A stretch of 64,000 nt of DNA from NCBI RefSeq assembly GCF_963678635.1, contig NC_087065.1, forward strand, positions 56,634,397 to 56,698,396, in the 5' to 3' direction. Under the pieces are notes generated by a model. That model did no database searches, was not told the DNA's origin, and saw only the letters and a list, made by a program, of their open reading frames with translations. The stretch's first letter is position 1. Every line of letters begins with the position of its first letter. The stretch is from Symsagittifera roscoffensis (Eukaryota; Xenacoelomorpha; Acoela; Convolutidae). A program made the translations under genes and the position numbers. Shown piece by piece: positions 1 through 9,575 of this stretch.

Positions 1-61
1 TACACATCTCGTGAAACGACGCAATATGTGGCGACTCAGCCGATGTAACATAAGCCGAAAC

Positions 62-293
62 CTATCAGCCAAAAAAAAGAAAAAACACAAAAAAATCAAA
101 ACAGACACGCGCACACAAACTTTTTTCAACCATCGAAAGGCGCAACATGCGGCCATTAAACCGATCTGTAGGCCGAAACTTATCAAGCCAAAAAAAGACG
201 GAAAAAAAACAAAAATAAATATTTAAAATTACGAACTCCAGTATTTGAAAAGAGGACGAAGAAAAGAAGATTTATGAAGGACGAAGATAAAGA
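62..293 (+). repeat. Upstream copy of LINE 3'-UTR direct repeat
   Basis: This A-rich block matches 1664-1890 over about 225 bp with few differences. Shared landmarks are the string ACACGCGCACACAAAC, the string AAACCGATCTGTAGGCCGAA, and the segment ending AGATTTATGAAGGACGAAG. The second copy lies directly after the stop codon of the reverse-transcriptase ORF, so this copy is best read as the 3' UTR of an adjacent or earlier copy of the same LINE. A 71-codon open frame across it is A-rich and compositional and is not called a gene. Confidence 0.75.
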
Positions 294-360
294 TATTTTT
301 GTTTTTTTTCCGTCTTTTTTTTGGCTTGATAAGTTTCGGCTTACAGATTGGTTTAATGAC
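293..360 (-). repeat. Inverted arm of the LINE 3'-UTR repeat
   Basis: The reverse complement of this stretch reads as the middle of the 3'-UTR repeat (compare 150-216 and 1752-1816): the AAACCRATCTGTARGCCGAA block, then AAACTTATCAAGCCAAAAAA, then a GACGG-A-rich run. With the forward copy just upstream it forms an inverted repeat with arms of about 62 bp and a spacer of about 75 bp. A 5' inversion during target-primed reverse transcription is one possible origin; recombination between opposed copies is another. Confidence 0.7.
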
Positions 361-443
361 CGGTTTAATGGCCGGGTAATAGCTTACCCCCCGTAGATAC
401 ACGGAGAACGACGAGAAGTAGTACACAAGAGAAGTTCATCTTA

Positions 444-1571
444 GTGGACTCCTTGTTCGCGGACGACTCAACCCTTATTGGCTGGAACAGTGAGCTGAGG
501 GAAGGCAAGACAGCTTTCAAGGAAGCCCTCGCCCAGTTCGAAGAAAAGTGCCACGATGGCAAGGAGGAAAACATATCCTTCGCTTCTGAGGCAGCCAATA
601 AAACAAGGATGCTAGGGACACGAATCGGTAAAAATGAAGACAAGGCTGCTCGGATAAAAAGAGGGTACTGCGCGTGGTACAAAATCAAACGGTGGTTATG
701 GAAATCTACCTTATCAAAACGTACCCAAGCTATCGTAGTGCAAGCCACAGTTGAGTCTACAATGCCATTTGACTCAGCTGTGAGGCCATGGTCAAAGACA
801 GACATAAATAAGATGCAAAGCGTGGTGGACAAGGCGTATCGGCATATTTGGAATGGCGGAAGAGGTCTTGCCTTGATATGCATGCAGGAAACCAGCACAA
901 ACTCGTATCAAATAAGGAAAGAGTTGGGAATACCATCAATTCGGTGCAAAATAGAAAAACGAGCCCTGGAACGAATAAGACACATTCTGCGAATGCCCAA
1001 TACCAGGACAGTGAAAAGAGTCGTCCTAGGACACTGGAAAATGGAGCCGACACAACAGGGCACCCTGCGCAATGGTCTTATTTCATACTGGAGGAGGCTA
1101 GTTAAAGAGATGGGAAAGGATTGGACAGACCTCGAGAACCTCACCCGCGACAGGAAAAAGTGGAAGATACTGACTAAGGAACGGATGCAATTCATTGAGA
1201 ACTGGGAAAATGAAATGTGCAACGTAAATGGAAGACAGGAAAAGCCCAGAAGATCACAGTATACCGAAGACTCAAGGGGGAATGTCTATAAATGTAGATG
1301 GGAAGGATTTGAGCGAGTGTGCGCCAGTAAGGGTGGAAGGACACAACATGAAAGGAAAATGCACCACGAGCGTCTCACGACCTTCACATGCCCGCATTGC
1401 ATGCGCACGTTCAACGAGAAAGGGCCATGGACGAACCATAGGCGAGCATGCGAGGGGCATACTAAGGAACCCCCAAAAGGCAAACGGGCGATATGCGACA
1501 TATGCGGGGAGGACCAGAGTGCAACAAATCTCGCGCGTCATAAGAGGAACATACACGGAGGAGAGCAGTGA
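444..1571 (+). CDS. Non-LTR retrotransposon polymerase, C-terminal part (5'-truncated)
   Basis: An open frame of 375 codons that begins inside a reverse-transcriptase domain: the catalytic C-box reads LFADDSTLIG at about residues 4-13. The frame continues upstream through the GTG used as nominal start (FILV), so no genuine start is present and the fingers and most of the palm are missing. Downstream are a thumb/connector region and three Cys/His fingers in the last 95 residues: YKCRWEGFERVC..H..H, FTCPHCMRTF...H, and AICDICGEDQ...H..H (about 283-308, 314-336, 349-371). C-terminal fingers of this kind are probably nucleic-acid binding. No endonuclease is visible in the retained part, so I do not name the clade. 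The remaining frame has no stops, suggesting a fairly recent insertion, or low divergence since truncation at the inverted repeat just upstream. Confidence 0.8.
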   Translation: MDSLFADDSTLIGWNSELREGKTAFKEALAQFEEKCHDGKEENISFASEAANKTRMLGTRIGKNEDKAARIKRGYCAWYKIKRWLWKSTLSKRTQAIVVQATVESTMPFDSAVRPWSKTDINKMQSVVDKAYRHIWNGGRGLALICMQETSTNSYQIRKELGIPSIRCKIEKRALERIRHILRMPNTRTVKRVVLGHWKMEPTQQGTLRNGLISYWRRLVKEMGKDWTDLENLTRDRKKWKILTKERMQFIENWENEMCNVNGRQEKPRRSQYTEDSRGNVYKCRWEGFERVCASKGGRTQHERKMHHERLTTFTCPHCMRTFNEKGPWTNHRRACEGHTKEPPKGKRAICDICGEDQSATNLARHKRNIHGGEQ

Positions 1572-2030
1572 GCGAGCCCGAGTCCCATTCTAGGACCTGC
1601 AAAGGTCGTAACAGAACGAAAGAAAAAGAAAAAAAGGACGAAGATAAGAGGAGTCCAGAAATGAGTCCAAAAAAGAAAAAACACAAAAAAATCAAAACAG
1701 ACACGCGCACACAAACTTTTTTCAACTATCGAAAGGCGCAACATGCGGCCATTAAACCGATCTGTAGGCCGAAACTTATCAAGCCAAAAAAAGACGGAAA
1801 AAAAAACAAAAATAAATATTTAAAATTACGAACTCAAGTATTTGCAAAGAGGACGAAGAAAAGAAGATTTATGAAGGACGAAGATAAGAGGAGTCCAGAA
1901 GTGAGTCCCGTGGACAAAATTGTTAATGGAAAAAATCTAGTACCCGATTGCAAAACCCTTGCTATCGCAAGGGTAAAAACTGCATCAATAGATGAAGTTT
2001 TTCTTCCGCTCATCAATGAATGAAATGAAT
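1572..2030 (+). repeat. LINE 3' UTR with internal 37-bp duplication
   Basis: A-rich 3' flank of the RT frame. It carries the second copy of the repeat at 62-293 and, inside it, a shorter direct repeat: GACGAAGATAAGAGGAGTCC occurs near 1637 and again near 1876, each followed by AGAARTGAGTCC. No poly(A) tail is obvious; the homology to the upstream copy stops near 1890. A 151-codon open frame here is read as compositional. Confidence 0.6.
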
Positions 2031-2332
2031 TTTTTTATTCCGATCTTAAACATGAAATTTAAAATCCACATTAAAACAAAAATTCGATCACATTTTTCTG
2101 TTCGAGAGTAAAACCCTATAGTAGGATATCAAAAAACAAAAATCCGAAAATGACAAAGTCCGACTTCAAAAAAAGCCAAAGATGCGAAGGATCTTTATTC
2201 AGCTAGCCAAGCCATGTACAAGATAAGTTTAGAATCATATTACAAAAACACTTGCTGATCGATAAAGAAATAACCATTTAATCTAGATTGCATAGAATAA
2301 AAGTGAACCCTACATAATTCAAAGGATATTAC
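2031..2332 (-). other. Start of eEF2 intron 1
   Basis: On the - strand the eEF2 exon is followed at 2332 by GTAATATC, a plausible splice donor. The sequence to the left is AT-rich and noncoding until the LINE. No second eEF2 exon is recognisable between here and position 1, so the intron is at least about 2.3 kb and either contains the LINE or the gene is interrupted here. Confidence 0.6.
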
Positions 2333-2738
2333 CGCTGACACAATCGACAACAACTAAAGCTCCGTCCGTCACTCTCAAAGCCGCAGTAACTTCCGATGAG
2401 AAGTCAACGTGGCCAGGTGAGTCCATGAGATTGATGAGGAATCCATTTCCATCGGGTTTCTGCTTCTCATCGAAGTTGCCCATTTCATCCTTATTCACTT
2501 CGTAGTATAGCGAAATACCCGTTGATTTGATTGTGATACAACGTTCCTGCTCGTCTTTTCGAGTGTCTGTAAACCTTGTTTCACCGGCTTTAGCACCAGC
2601 GATGATTCCAGCCTTCGACACGAGGGAATCTGTGAGTGTTGATTTTCCATGGTCTACATGCGCAATAACGGACATATTACGGATGTTCCATTTTTTGTCC
2701 ATGATCGCACGGATCTGGTCAACCGTGAAATTCACCAT
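2333..2738 (-). CDS. eEF2: Translation elongation factor 2, exon 1 (N-terminal GTPase region)
   Basis: Encodes the first roughly 135 residues of eEF2, the GTPase that drives ribosomal translocation in the cytoplasm. The product starts [16 protein letters not shown] and contains G1/P-loop AHVDHGKST, the switch I/G2 segment RCITIKST, and G3 DSPGH, all intact, then [14 protein letters not shown]. The ATG at 2738 has a favourable context (CAAAATGG). The exon stops one base into the Gly codon after DCVS, followed by GTAATATC on the - strand, so this is a phase-1 donor. The rest of the protein (G4/G5, domains II-V including the diphthamide loop) lies outside the window. A Trp at DKKWNIRNM is unusual compared with the Arg or Ala I expect from arthropod and vertebrate eEF2. 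Whether this is the functional copy cannot be settled from the exon alone. Confidence 0.93.
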
Positions 2739-3939
2739 TTTGATCAATCAATATCAACTATCTGAAAAACAATTAGGTAACCGAAAGAATTAACGGTAAT
2801 TATTGAACGTAGCCAAACGACAGTTGGAAAAGAGTAATGAACGCAAGTAAACAAACAAAACACCGATTGTAACATAGTGCTTCACACCTATGTGAGTTGC
2901 TAATTATTAATTACCATAATTGGTTCGATTTAGATTAAACTTCAATGCCATAGTATGTCAATGACAAAGTATTAAATCAATATTTACTTAATGTAAACAA
3001 TAAGGAGATCATGAGATCAGTAAGAATTGGAGAGCCATTACAATCAGAGAGCTCGAAATAGTAATTGAAACATTAATACTCACTTTTATTTATCGATCAG
3101 CTGAGACACCAGAGAAGGGGGTAGCCATCACGGAGCACATCCCTGAGTTGAAGATATTAAGCCTAGACCGCACATCCAACAAACATACTTCATACTTCAT
3201 AACTCTGGAATACAAAACCAATACTCAAACAACTAATCGATAATAGCCAGAAACGGTATATTACACCGATTTTCTTGAAAATGTCTCAACTTTGGAATTT
3301 CGAAGAAAAAACAGATGCCCTTTAAACTCTTTGAATTTCAAGAACGATTTATGATTGGCGCTTTTTTGATAACATTAACCCAACCTGAAAAAAATTGGAT
3401 CAACCGGTAAAATTTTATTCCACTGGAAATCTAAAAATTAAATTCCACTTTCGAAACTAGTCATCTTTCACGTTTTTTGCACCATTTCCATGCTCACATT
3501 TGGAGTGCTATTTACGTTAATTTCACCATGCGAATTTCAATTGAACTCAAAAAAGCATATATACCTTGAAGAAGTCATAGATGCATTAATATGCATGAAT
3601 GCACATCTAGAGTTATTAGAGCATTTTAAGACTTCCTGAAAAAAAATCACCAAGACCTATAGAAGAGTCTTCACTACAATCATTACTCTTAAGAATTCAA
3701 AAACAATTACCGAGCGGTCATGTTGAAAAAAAGTTTGACAGAGTGAAAAGTTGATAGACTATTTAAAAACATGTTTCAGTTCATTTTCCACACTTGGGAA
3801 TTTGTCGAGGTTTATCCACAACTACGCTGAACTGTCCCTGAAGTAAAATTTTGGTATTGATGCTTCAATTGAAGGGCGCTAAAAACATCTTCACTGTCGG
3901 TTCGAAGAAAAAGTTGTCCGGCTTTAAAGAAACGTATGT
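2739..3939. other. Upstream flank of eEF2, no recognised gene
   Basis: AT-rich sequence that should hold the eEF2 promoter and 5' UTR. I see no ORF worth calling and no convincing core promoter motif. A 5'-UTR intron cannot be excluded. Confidence 0.4.
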
Positions 3940-4141
3940 TAGTCCGTATTGATCTCGCGTTTTAAATTGCATTATTTTCTTTGAAGGTAAACCACCCAAG
4001 TGCTACTAAATTCCTACAATTTCGGGGGAGAAAAACCTCTTACGCGGGAGAAAAAATATGATTCTCCAAATCCGCTGCTCAAACTTCTCATAGATTATAA
4101 ACTTGAGACTATTTAAACAACATATTGCGAAAATTGAATAG
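3940..4141 (+). repeat. Diverged fragment of the 37-40 kb tandem unit
   Basis: From the GGGGGAGAAAAA block near 4023 to CAACATATTGC near 4120 the sequence follows 37500-37600 (and the later tandem copies) in order: GGGGGAGAAAAA, the TTCTCCAAATCCGCTGCTCAAA block, ATTATAAACTT-GACT, AAACAACATATTGC. It stops exactly where the TGTAACATTCGC repeat begins. Confidence 0.7.
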
Positions 4142-5137
4142 TGTAACATTCGCCCAAATACTACACAGCGACGGAGCGTAGAAAAAGTACCTATTAACGA
4201 CTGGCAGGCGTCAGTTACTTTAATTCTACTCGTTTTTCACCGTCTCGACCTTGCCAGTTGATTTTCTGGTCTGTTTTAGGGCTAAGTAAAAAGTTACTAT
4301 TTTTAGGCCATCAGTCAAACGACTTTTGATCAGCTTTCGTTTACATGCGAACAACCATATAGCTGAGTCTCGGATCCCCAGACGACGTGATTGCAATCAA
4401 AAACGAGGCTCGAATATCATATTTTACTATGTTATTATTGACATTTATATACTAAATCCATTGGAGATGGATTGACCCTTTCCTCTTCCTAGCTACTCAT
4501 ATTCTAAAATATCAATCAATACCGGTGTCAATTAAAAGTTCTATGGCATCAGAGTAGCTAAAAAGTTAGTTTACTACAGTCTTTCACCATATAACAGTCT
4601 CTGGGGGACCAAGTCTCCGCTCCCGTGTTCTTCTCGAGTTAACGTTGTTATCTCTCCCAATTTGGGGCACGGGAGGGTTCCGCGGAATATTCCTTCCCCA
4701 CTGAAGCCTCCTTTCTCATTGTTTCTCTCTGCTATCGGTCTTATCGTGTGTGATTGCCACGATAAGAGGCTTCGTTTTTCTCGTTTTCTTGTGCGACTGT
4801 TTTTCATTATATTTGTCGTTGTTCTGTTTTTTCGTTCCTTTCGTCAAAATGGCCGTCATTTTGTTTTTCTGAGAAATACTTGCCCGTCAATCGAAATTTA
4901 AAAAATTTAAACTTCCGGAATTTTTCGACCCTCCTTCGCAGCACTTTTTTGTTACTAAGGCCTTTAGTCGTCTTTTTCTGTCCCGCCGGAAGGTTGCGCT
5001 GTGCCAATCTGGCAGAATGGCACATAATCCCCGGACAAGTCCCCATCAATGTCCCTATTGATCGCATAACACAGGGTTATCGTCAAGTAGTGTTCCAGTT
5101 CTCTATAATCAATCTTACAAATCGCATAAGAAAATGA
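4142..5137. repeat. LTR-like repeat, diverged copy 0
   Basis: Begins TGTAACATTCGCCC and follows the order of the copies at 6116 and 27220: a CCAGTTGATTTTCTGGTC-like block, the GGATCCCCAGACGACG block (compare GGGTCCCCAGACCACG), GGAGATGGATTGACCC, then a C/T-rich part ending with a TTTCGTCAAAATGG motif. Identity is visibly lower than between the other two copies. The TG start and sharp left boundary fit an LTR, which on the opposite strand would end GCGAATGTTACA. Small ORFs within are not called. Confidence 0.5.
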
Positions 5138-5414
5138 AATTTATCTACTCCATCTCAACTCACTACGTGTCACAAACGGCATCGTACTACATCTCACTGC
5201 CTTCCAACATTTTCACAAAATTTGCACCATGAGGAGTGTCCTAGATAAAATTTCTTTTCTGACTACTTGGGTCACTTGCCATAAAACTTCTTTTCGCTCT
5301 TGCTGATTAAAAAGTTGGGACGTGGCACGGCCACGCACCCGTTAAAATTAACTTAACGTCACTCACCAAGTATAATCAGTTATTTATGCGGTCCTATTTG
5401 ATATTAAAACTAAG

Positions 5415-5614
5415 NNNNNNNNNNNNNNNNNNNNNNNNNNNNNNNNNNNNNNNNNNNNNNNNNNNNNNNNNNNNNNNNNNNNNNNNNNNNNNNNNNNNNN
5501 NNNNNNNNNNNNNNNNNNNNNNNNNNNNNNNNNNNNNNNNNNNNNNNNNNNNNNNNNNNNNNNNNNNNNNNNNNNNNNNNNNNNNNNNNNNNNNNNNNNN
5601 NNNNNNNNNNNNNN
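5415..5614. other. Assembly gap (200 N)
   Basis: Exactly 200 unresolved bases, a conventional placeholder length. True sequence and distance are unknown; open frames through it are artefacts. Confidence 0.99.
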
Positions 5615-5747
5615 AGAAGTTTTTGAGTTACTCACCCTTTCCAAGCGAGCTTACCCAAACTTACAATGTCGCCACACAGTGAAACTGTCTTACACAGGTT
5701 AAAATCTTCAGTCGTGTTTAAATAGGTAAATATACTCACCTATGTTC

Positions 5748-5750
<3 letters not shown>

Positions 5751-5831
<81 letters not shown>
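5751..5831. repeat. (AT)n microsatellite
   Basis: About 40 uninterrupted AT dinucleotides. Likely length-variable; a probable contributor to the nearby assembly gap. Confidence 0.97.
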
Positions 5832-5834
<3 letters not shown>

Positions 5835-6047
5835 ATAACTAAAATCAACAATTTCAACAACTTTAACAATTGCAACAATTTTCAAAGATTGGTCTGACCA
5901 AACTAGATCAAAACAAAAAGTTTAACAAGTTAAATAATCAAACTTGGATGTTTAGTTCAAGTTTTAACACGCAAAGACAACCAAGTTTTCTCTCCTTCTC
6001 TTCCTTTCGTGTTCACGTCTTCACTTATCCTCTTCGTTCCAAACGAA

Positions 6048-6115
6048 ACTGTAACTGCTATATTGGAGAAAGGAGTGAAACAGTTTTGACTTATGACTTT
6101 TAATTTTTTAAATGA
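6048..6115 (+). repeat. Segment shared with the copia 3' LTR (left half)
   Basis: Matches 32490-32567 inside the copia 3' LTR: the TGTAACTGCTATATT block, GAGAAAGGAGTGAA, CTTATGACTTTTAA, and the end AATGACAT. It abuts the TGTAACATTCGC repeat directly. Confidence 0.7.
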
Positions 6116-6509
6116 CATTGTAACATTCGCCCGGAAGTACATATCGACGGAAAATAAAGCTAGGTTCTGAAATGTTTGGCTAGGTTCTACGCAAAGCTCT
6201 ACATGCTTTTTACTGTCTCTTCCAAAGCCAGTTCTTTTTGGTGGTCTTTCTAACATCGGGTCGACAAAAACGTTACTGTTTCCGGCTTCGATCAGAACGC
6301 TCTAACTAACTTAATGACATGCAAAATATTGAGCTCATGGCTGGGTCCCCAGACCACGAGGTCACTCCTAAAAACAGGGCTACTACTATTTATTATATTA
6401 CTATTGTTTTTGTTCAGTAGATAAAAATCATCATCTTCATCAAAGATGGATCAACCCTTTCCCTTAGCTCCTAGCTTCTCATAGTCTGAAAATGAATTTA
6501 GATGTTAAT
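6116..6509. repeat. LTR-like repeat copy 1, segment A
   Basis: Matches 27220-27610 closely from TGTAACATTCGC through GGGTCCCCAGACCACGAGG, CATCAAAGATGGAT and TTTAGATGTTAA. It is interrupted at 6510 by the LINE and resumes at 10157; together A and B make one copy of about 860 bp. Confidence 0.85.
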
Positions 6510-6885
6510 GTAATCAGAAGGTCAAAAGTATCATAGTAACAGAGGTTACAGTCAGGAGACCCTTCATCACGTATTTCAGTCAAAATCATTGGAATTTTCT
6601 AGATATGGAAGTGATAATGATAAAAGAAGATGACAAGTGTTTAAGTCCTTTCAATTAAAATCGATACGGGTTACGTTTCTTCAATAAAAACACGCATTTC
6701 GACACGAGAAAACATAATATACAAGTGTTACAAATAAAAAATTTCGTCGAAAGTTATTTTGTCAATTATTGTTCCGAGTACGCAAGCGGCGTTCGCAATT
6801 TGTAATTCCAGGGAGATTCACTGTTTTAAAATGCTGCCTGCTCTGGGTTCCTCAGTGCATATGCTTAGAATCTTACAAAGCTTGC

Positions 6886-7413
6886 TCAAAAACAATATAT
6901 GCTGGGGCCGGCCGCGCCCTGAGTTTCAAAAGCTAGCGATTGAAAAAGATATCCATCATTTACAAGATCTTTATACTTGTCAGTTTTTTGCTCTTCCGCT
7001 TCAACGGCAGCCGTACTAGGGTTACAAACAGACCCGGCATTAATCCTACAAGGAGCTAAGGAGTTTACTACCATTACATCCCACAAGAGCTGCTTACCAA
7101 CAGCCCATGGAACGAGCGTCAAACCGTCTGGTTGCTTCTGATCGGTCCTGTAGAGGTGTCGTGGTTTTAAAACAGACGGAATGTGAGTAGAAGATAAACT
7201 CTGCTTTGTAAGGTCATTCAAGTTTGAATGCCTAGTGAATCTCCCTGCCTTTTTGAGGCAAGAAAGACCATGCCAACCATCCTCGGTAACGTCTTTTCCG
7301 CACACGCATTTATGCCGTTCGCATATTTTTGAGCCTAATCGGAGTCCTATCGCAATTCTGAGTTGTTGGTTCGACAGTTTTAACCTTAAATTTTTGCACG
7401 GGATGACGTTCAA
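6886..7413 (-). pseudogene. LINE C-terminal CCHC plus restriction-like nuclease candidate
   Basis: Shows CVCGKDVTEDGWHGLSC (C-x-C-x9-H-x3-C), then RFTRHSNLNDL, then QPDGLTLVPW and LLWDVMVV. The order CCHC - RH..N - PD - D.. resembles the restriction-like endonuclease layout known from R2-type LINEs; the residues fit, but assignment to that superfamily is inference. The expected Thr after WDV is Met here. The segment ends in DKYKDLVNDGYLFQSLAFE, which also terminates each 1.1-kb tandem unit at 37-40 kb. Confidence 0.65.
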
Positions 7414-7416
7414 CCA

Positions 7417-7990
7417 TTAGGAGCCAAATCTGTCTTGGAACGCGTTAAATCTTTTTACGTCCGTTGGTTCGAGTCGTAAAATCAAGTCTGCAATTTCGCT
7501 GTCAAAAATTGGCTCCGTCCAATTTTTTTGGATTTCATTTTCCGGAGCCACTTCAATTTTTCCAAGTTCAAACCACCGCTTAAGCGCATCATCATAGGTT
7601 CCATCCACATGCTCCAAACCAAAAATTTTGCTCAAGGCATCTTTCGCTCCTACTGCTGAGGCTAAGAAAGCGGGTAAAGCGAGTAGATGAGCGGAAGAAA
7701 CGCCCAAGCCACCTTTGGCTGCCGGAAGAACTGCTTGTAAAAACTGGTTATCATCCATTTTCACGTTAGTGACCTTGCATAACGAATTTCTTAGTAATTT
7801 ATCGTATCGTTCCAAAAAATCATTTTGCAAAAAACAAGGGCTCGTACGCAAAAAATATAGGAGTTTTGGCATGCTAAAGCAATTTTTCAGGAGGTAAAAA
7901 CCATAATGGGCGTCTAGTTTGTCAATGACATCCGAGATGTTTTCAAGCTCCGTAATTTTTTCGTCGAGCAGTTCTTTTCGGCAAAGTTCG
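7417..7990 (-). pseudogene. LINE RT thumb and connector region
   Basis: Includes LERYDKLLRNSLCKV and VLPAAKGGLGVSSAHLLALPAFLASAVGA, a conserved post-RT block seen again at 33790-33990 in the second copy. The frame passes through ADLILRLEPTDVKRFNAFQDRFGS and runs almost directly into the next segment at 7413 with one stop between. Confidence 0.75.
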
Positions 7991-8031
7991 CCGATTAGAG
8001 ATCCTAAAATGAGGAGTTCTTCTTTTGTTTT

Positions 8032-8253
8032 TCATTTTATTTTGGGGCATATTTTTCGAAACTGTGTTAAAATTGAATTATACTGTGTAAAAGTAGTCGG
8101 TCCCAGAAAACAAAGTTCGCACATCTCAGTGTTCAAGCTCAGGCCGTATATTTGTTCCGATTTCAGAATGTTTTTAAGGTCCCGGAGTACTACCTTATAG
8201 TCGTCGGCTAAATTTCCATCATCTAAATGCCAGATGTTAATTTTCGACTCCAA
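8032..8253 (-). pseudogene. LINE RT catalytic C motif (HLDDG) segment
   Basis: Contains INIWHLDDGNLADDYKVV, the RT C-box with LDD in place of the commoner FADD/YADD, then LSLNTEMCELCFLG. The two adjacent Asp residues of the active site are present. It is separated from the upstream palm by a frame break and from the thumb by another near 8032. Confidence 0.8.
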
Positions 8254-8255
8254 AC

Positions 8256-9163
8256 TAATTCACTAGTGTATGAAATGTTTCCGCAAAAAGAGGTGGGGCT
8301 TCAGGATCATCTAGCTGAATTCCGTCTTCTGACATTATGACAGAGCTTCCGTAAAAGAGGTAACTAGGTTTACCATACGCGCAATGGGTGTAATTATACA
8401 ATTTCGGGCGATTTGACTAAACATGATTCAGCATTGTTTCTCTATTTAGAGAGTTAAAGGCATTCTTAAAATCTAGTTTTAAAAGAACAGTGCATTTTGG
8501 ATTGTCGTCGCGTTCAATTAGGTTTCAAAACGAGTGCGCAGCTATTTCTGCTCCTCGTTTGGTACCGCATCCTACCTGTAAGTTTCCGAAAAAATTTTGT
8601 GGCTCGGAGAGGGCCTTGCTTCCAGCGCAATTAGACACGATACGTCTCAGCGTGTTGCCTATGGCAATCGGTCTCAACCCTCCGTCTATCTTTATGAGGG
8701 CGATAAGCTTTGCCCCAAAAAAGAAAGGTTTTTGGGTTTCGGGTATTTTGCCATCTCCAATGAAGTTTATCAGCTTAGTAAGCGATTTCAGAAAATCAAG
8801 TCCTGCACTGCCATTCGACTTACTAACAAGATCTTTTAAAATTTGAGGAACTATTTTATCAGGACCTGCTGCTGATCCGTTCGAAAAGGACATTTTTGCT
8901 TTGTATAGGTCGAAATCGGTTACGAAAAAACTATCCAACTTTTCTGGATTTGGAGCTGCAAATTTGGCTCGCTGAGGGTGCTTAGACAACAATTTTTGAT
9001 AGTTATCAGTTGAAAAAGGAGCAATTTTGTCATCCGAAGCAGCCAGCCTTATTCCTCCCTTTACATTTCCTTCAACGAGCTTACTACTTATTAGCTTTAT
9101 TCTCTGCTCGGGGTCACTCAGAGGCGGGCTTGAAACTTGGCGATGGGGTTTTGGAAGTGACAC
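8256..9163 (-). pseudogene. LINE reverse transcriptase, N-terminal fingers and palm
   Basis: The first 212 codons include SNGSAAGPDKIVPQILK, GAKLIALIK, GGLRPIAIGNTLRRIV and LQVGCGTKRGAEIAAH, which are RT fingers motifs of a LINE. The frame breaks near 8525 and continues as motif A (LDFKNAFN, about 8445-8475 region) and a motif-B-like DDPEAPPLFAE stretch around 8290-8330. Product would be the target-primed reverse transcriptase. Multiple shifts and a stop exclude function. Confidence 0.8.
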
Positions 9164-9275
9164 GTCATTTATTCGAATTTTTTTTATTTATCAAAGAGCT
9201 CATGCTTGTGGTCTGTTTGCGTCCACTTCTTTTCGGTTGCTCCAAAAAAAACAAGATCAACGTTAAAAAAATTAG

Positions 9276-9575
9276 TCATTTTGTAACATCTTTTACATTG
9301 TAGACGATGTCTTTTATTTTGTCCAACAGACTTTCCGCCAAGGGAACACGCGAGTCTTTTGGTACTCTCTTGAGTACTCGGACAATTGAGATGGCTGTAT
9401 TAACAAAATTGTCTAGCACTAAATCATTACCTATTGTTGCTCTATTAACAGATTTTACATCAACACATAAAGGACACTGAAACCATTGATTTTTCTTAGA
9501 GTCGCTAAGAGAAATATTTACACAACTGATATGATAACCAACTAGAACAACAATCACATCTAATTCAATTGATCA
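9276..9575 (-). pseudogene. LINE ORF1 fragment with PHD-type zinc finger (frameshifted)
   Basis: The readable frame includes YHISCVNISLSD and QWFQCPLC: the H-x2-C ... W-x2-C-x2-C second half of a PHD finger. Just upstream, in another frame, the sequence gives CDCCSSW, the usual first half (C-D-x-C-x2-W), so a small indel around 9545 has split the finger. PHD fingers occur in first ORFs of some LINE clades; histone or nucleic-acid binding is an inference. About 60 residues after the finger are leucine-rich and hydrophilic. Confidence 0.6.

Larger units (their letters stand above)
5138..6047. repeat. Downstream portion of copy 0, interrupted by an assembly gap
   Basis: Loosely parallels 10780-11470: both hold a TCCAHMTCAACT...GGCATCRTA-TAC block, an AAGT(GT)TGGGACG motif followed by a short palindrome (CGTGGCACGGCCACG here, GCAGGAATGTCCTGC there), the string CACCACACAGTGA or its near form, and a T/C-rich end. 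The homology is old and imprecise, but the order is preserved. Confidence 0.4.

Noticed and set aside
5384-5682. Open frames across the N run
   Set aside because: They exist only because N codons are not stops.
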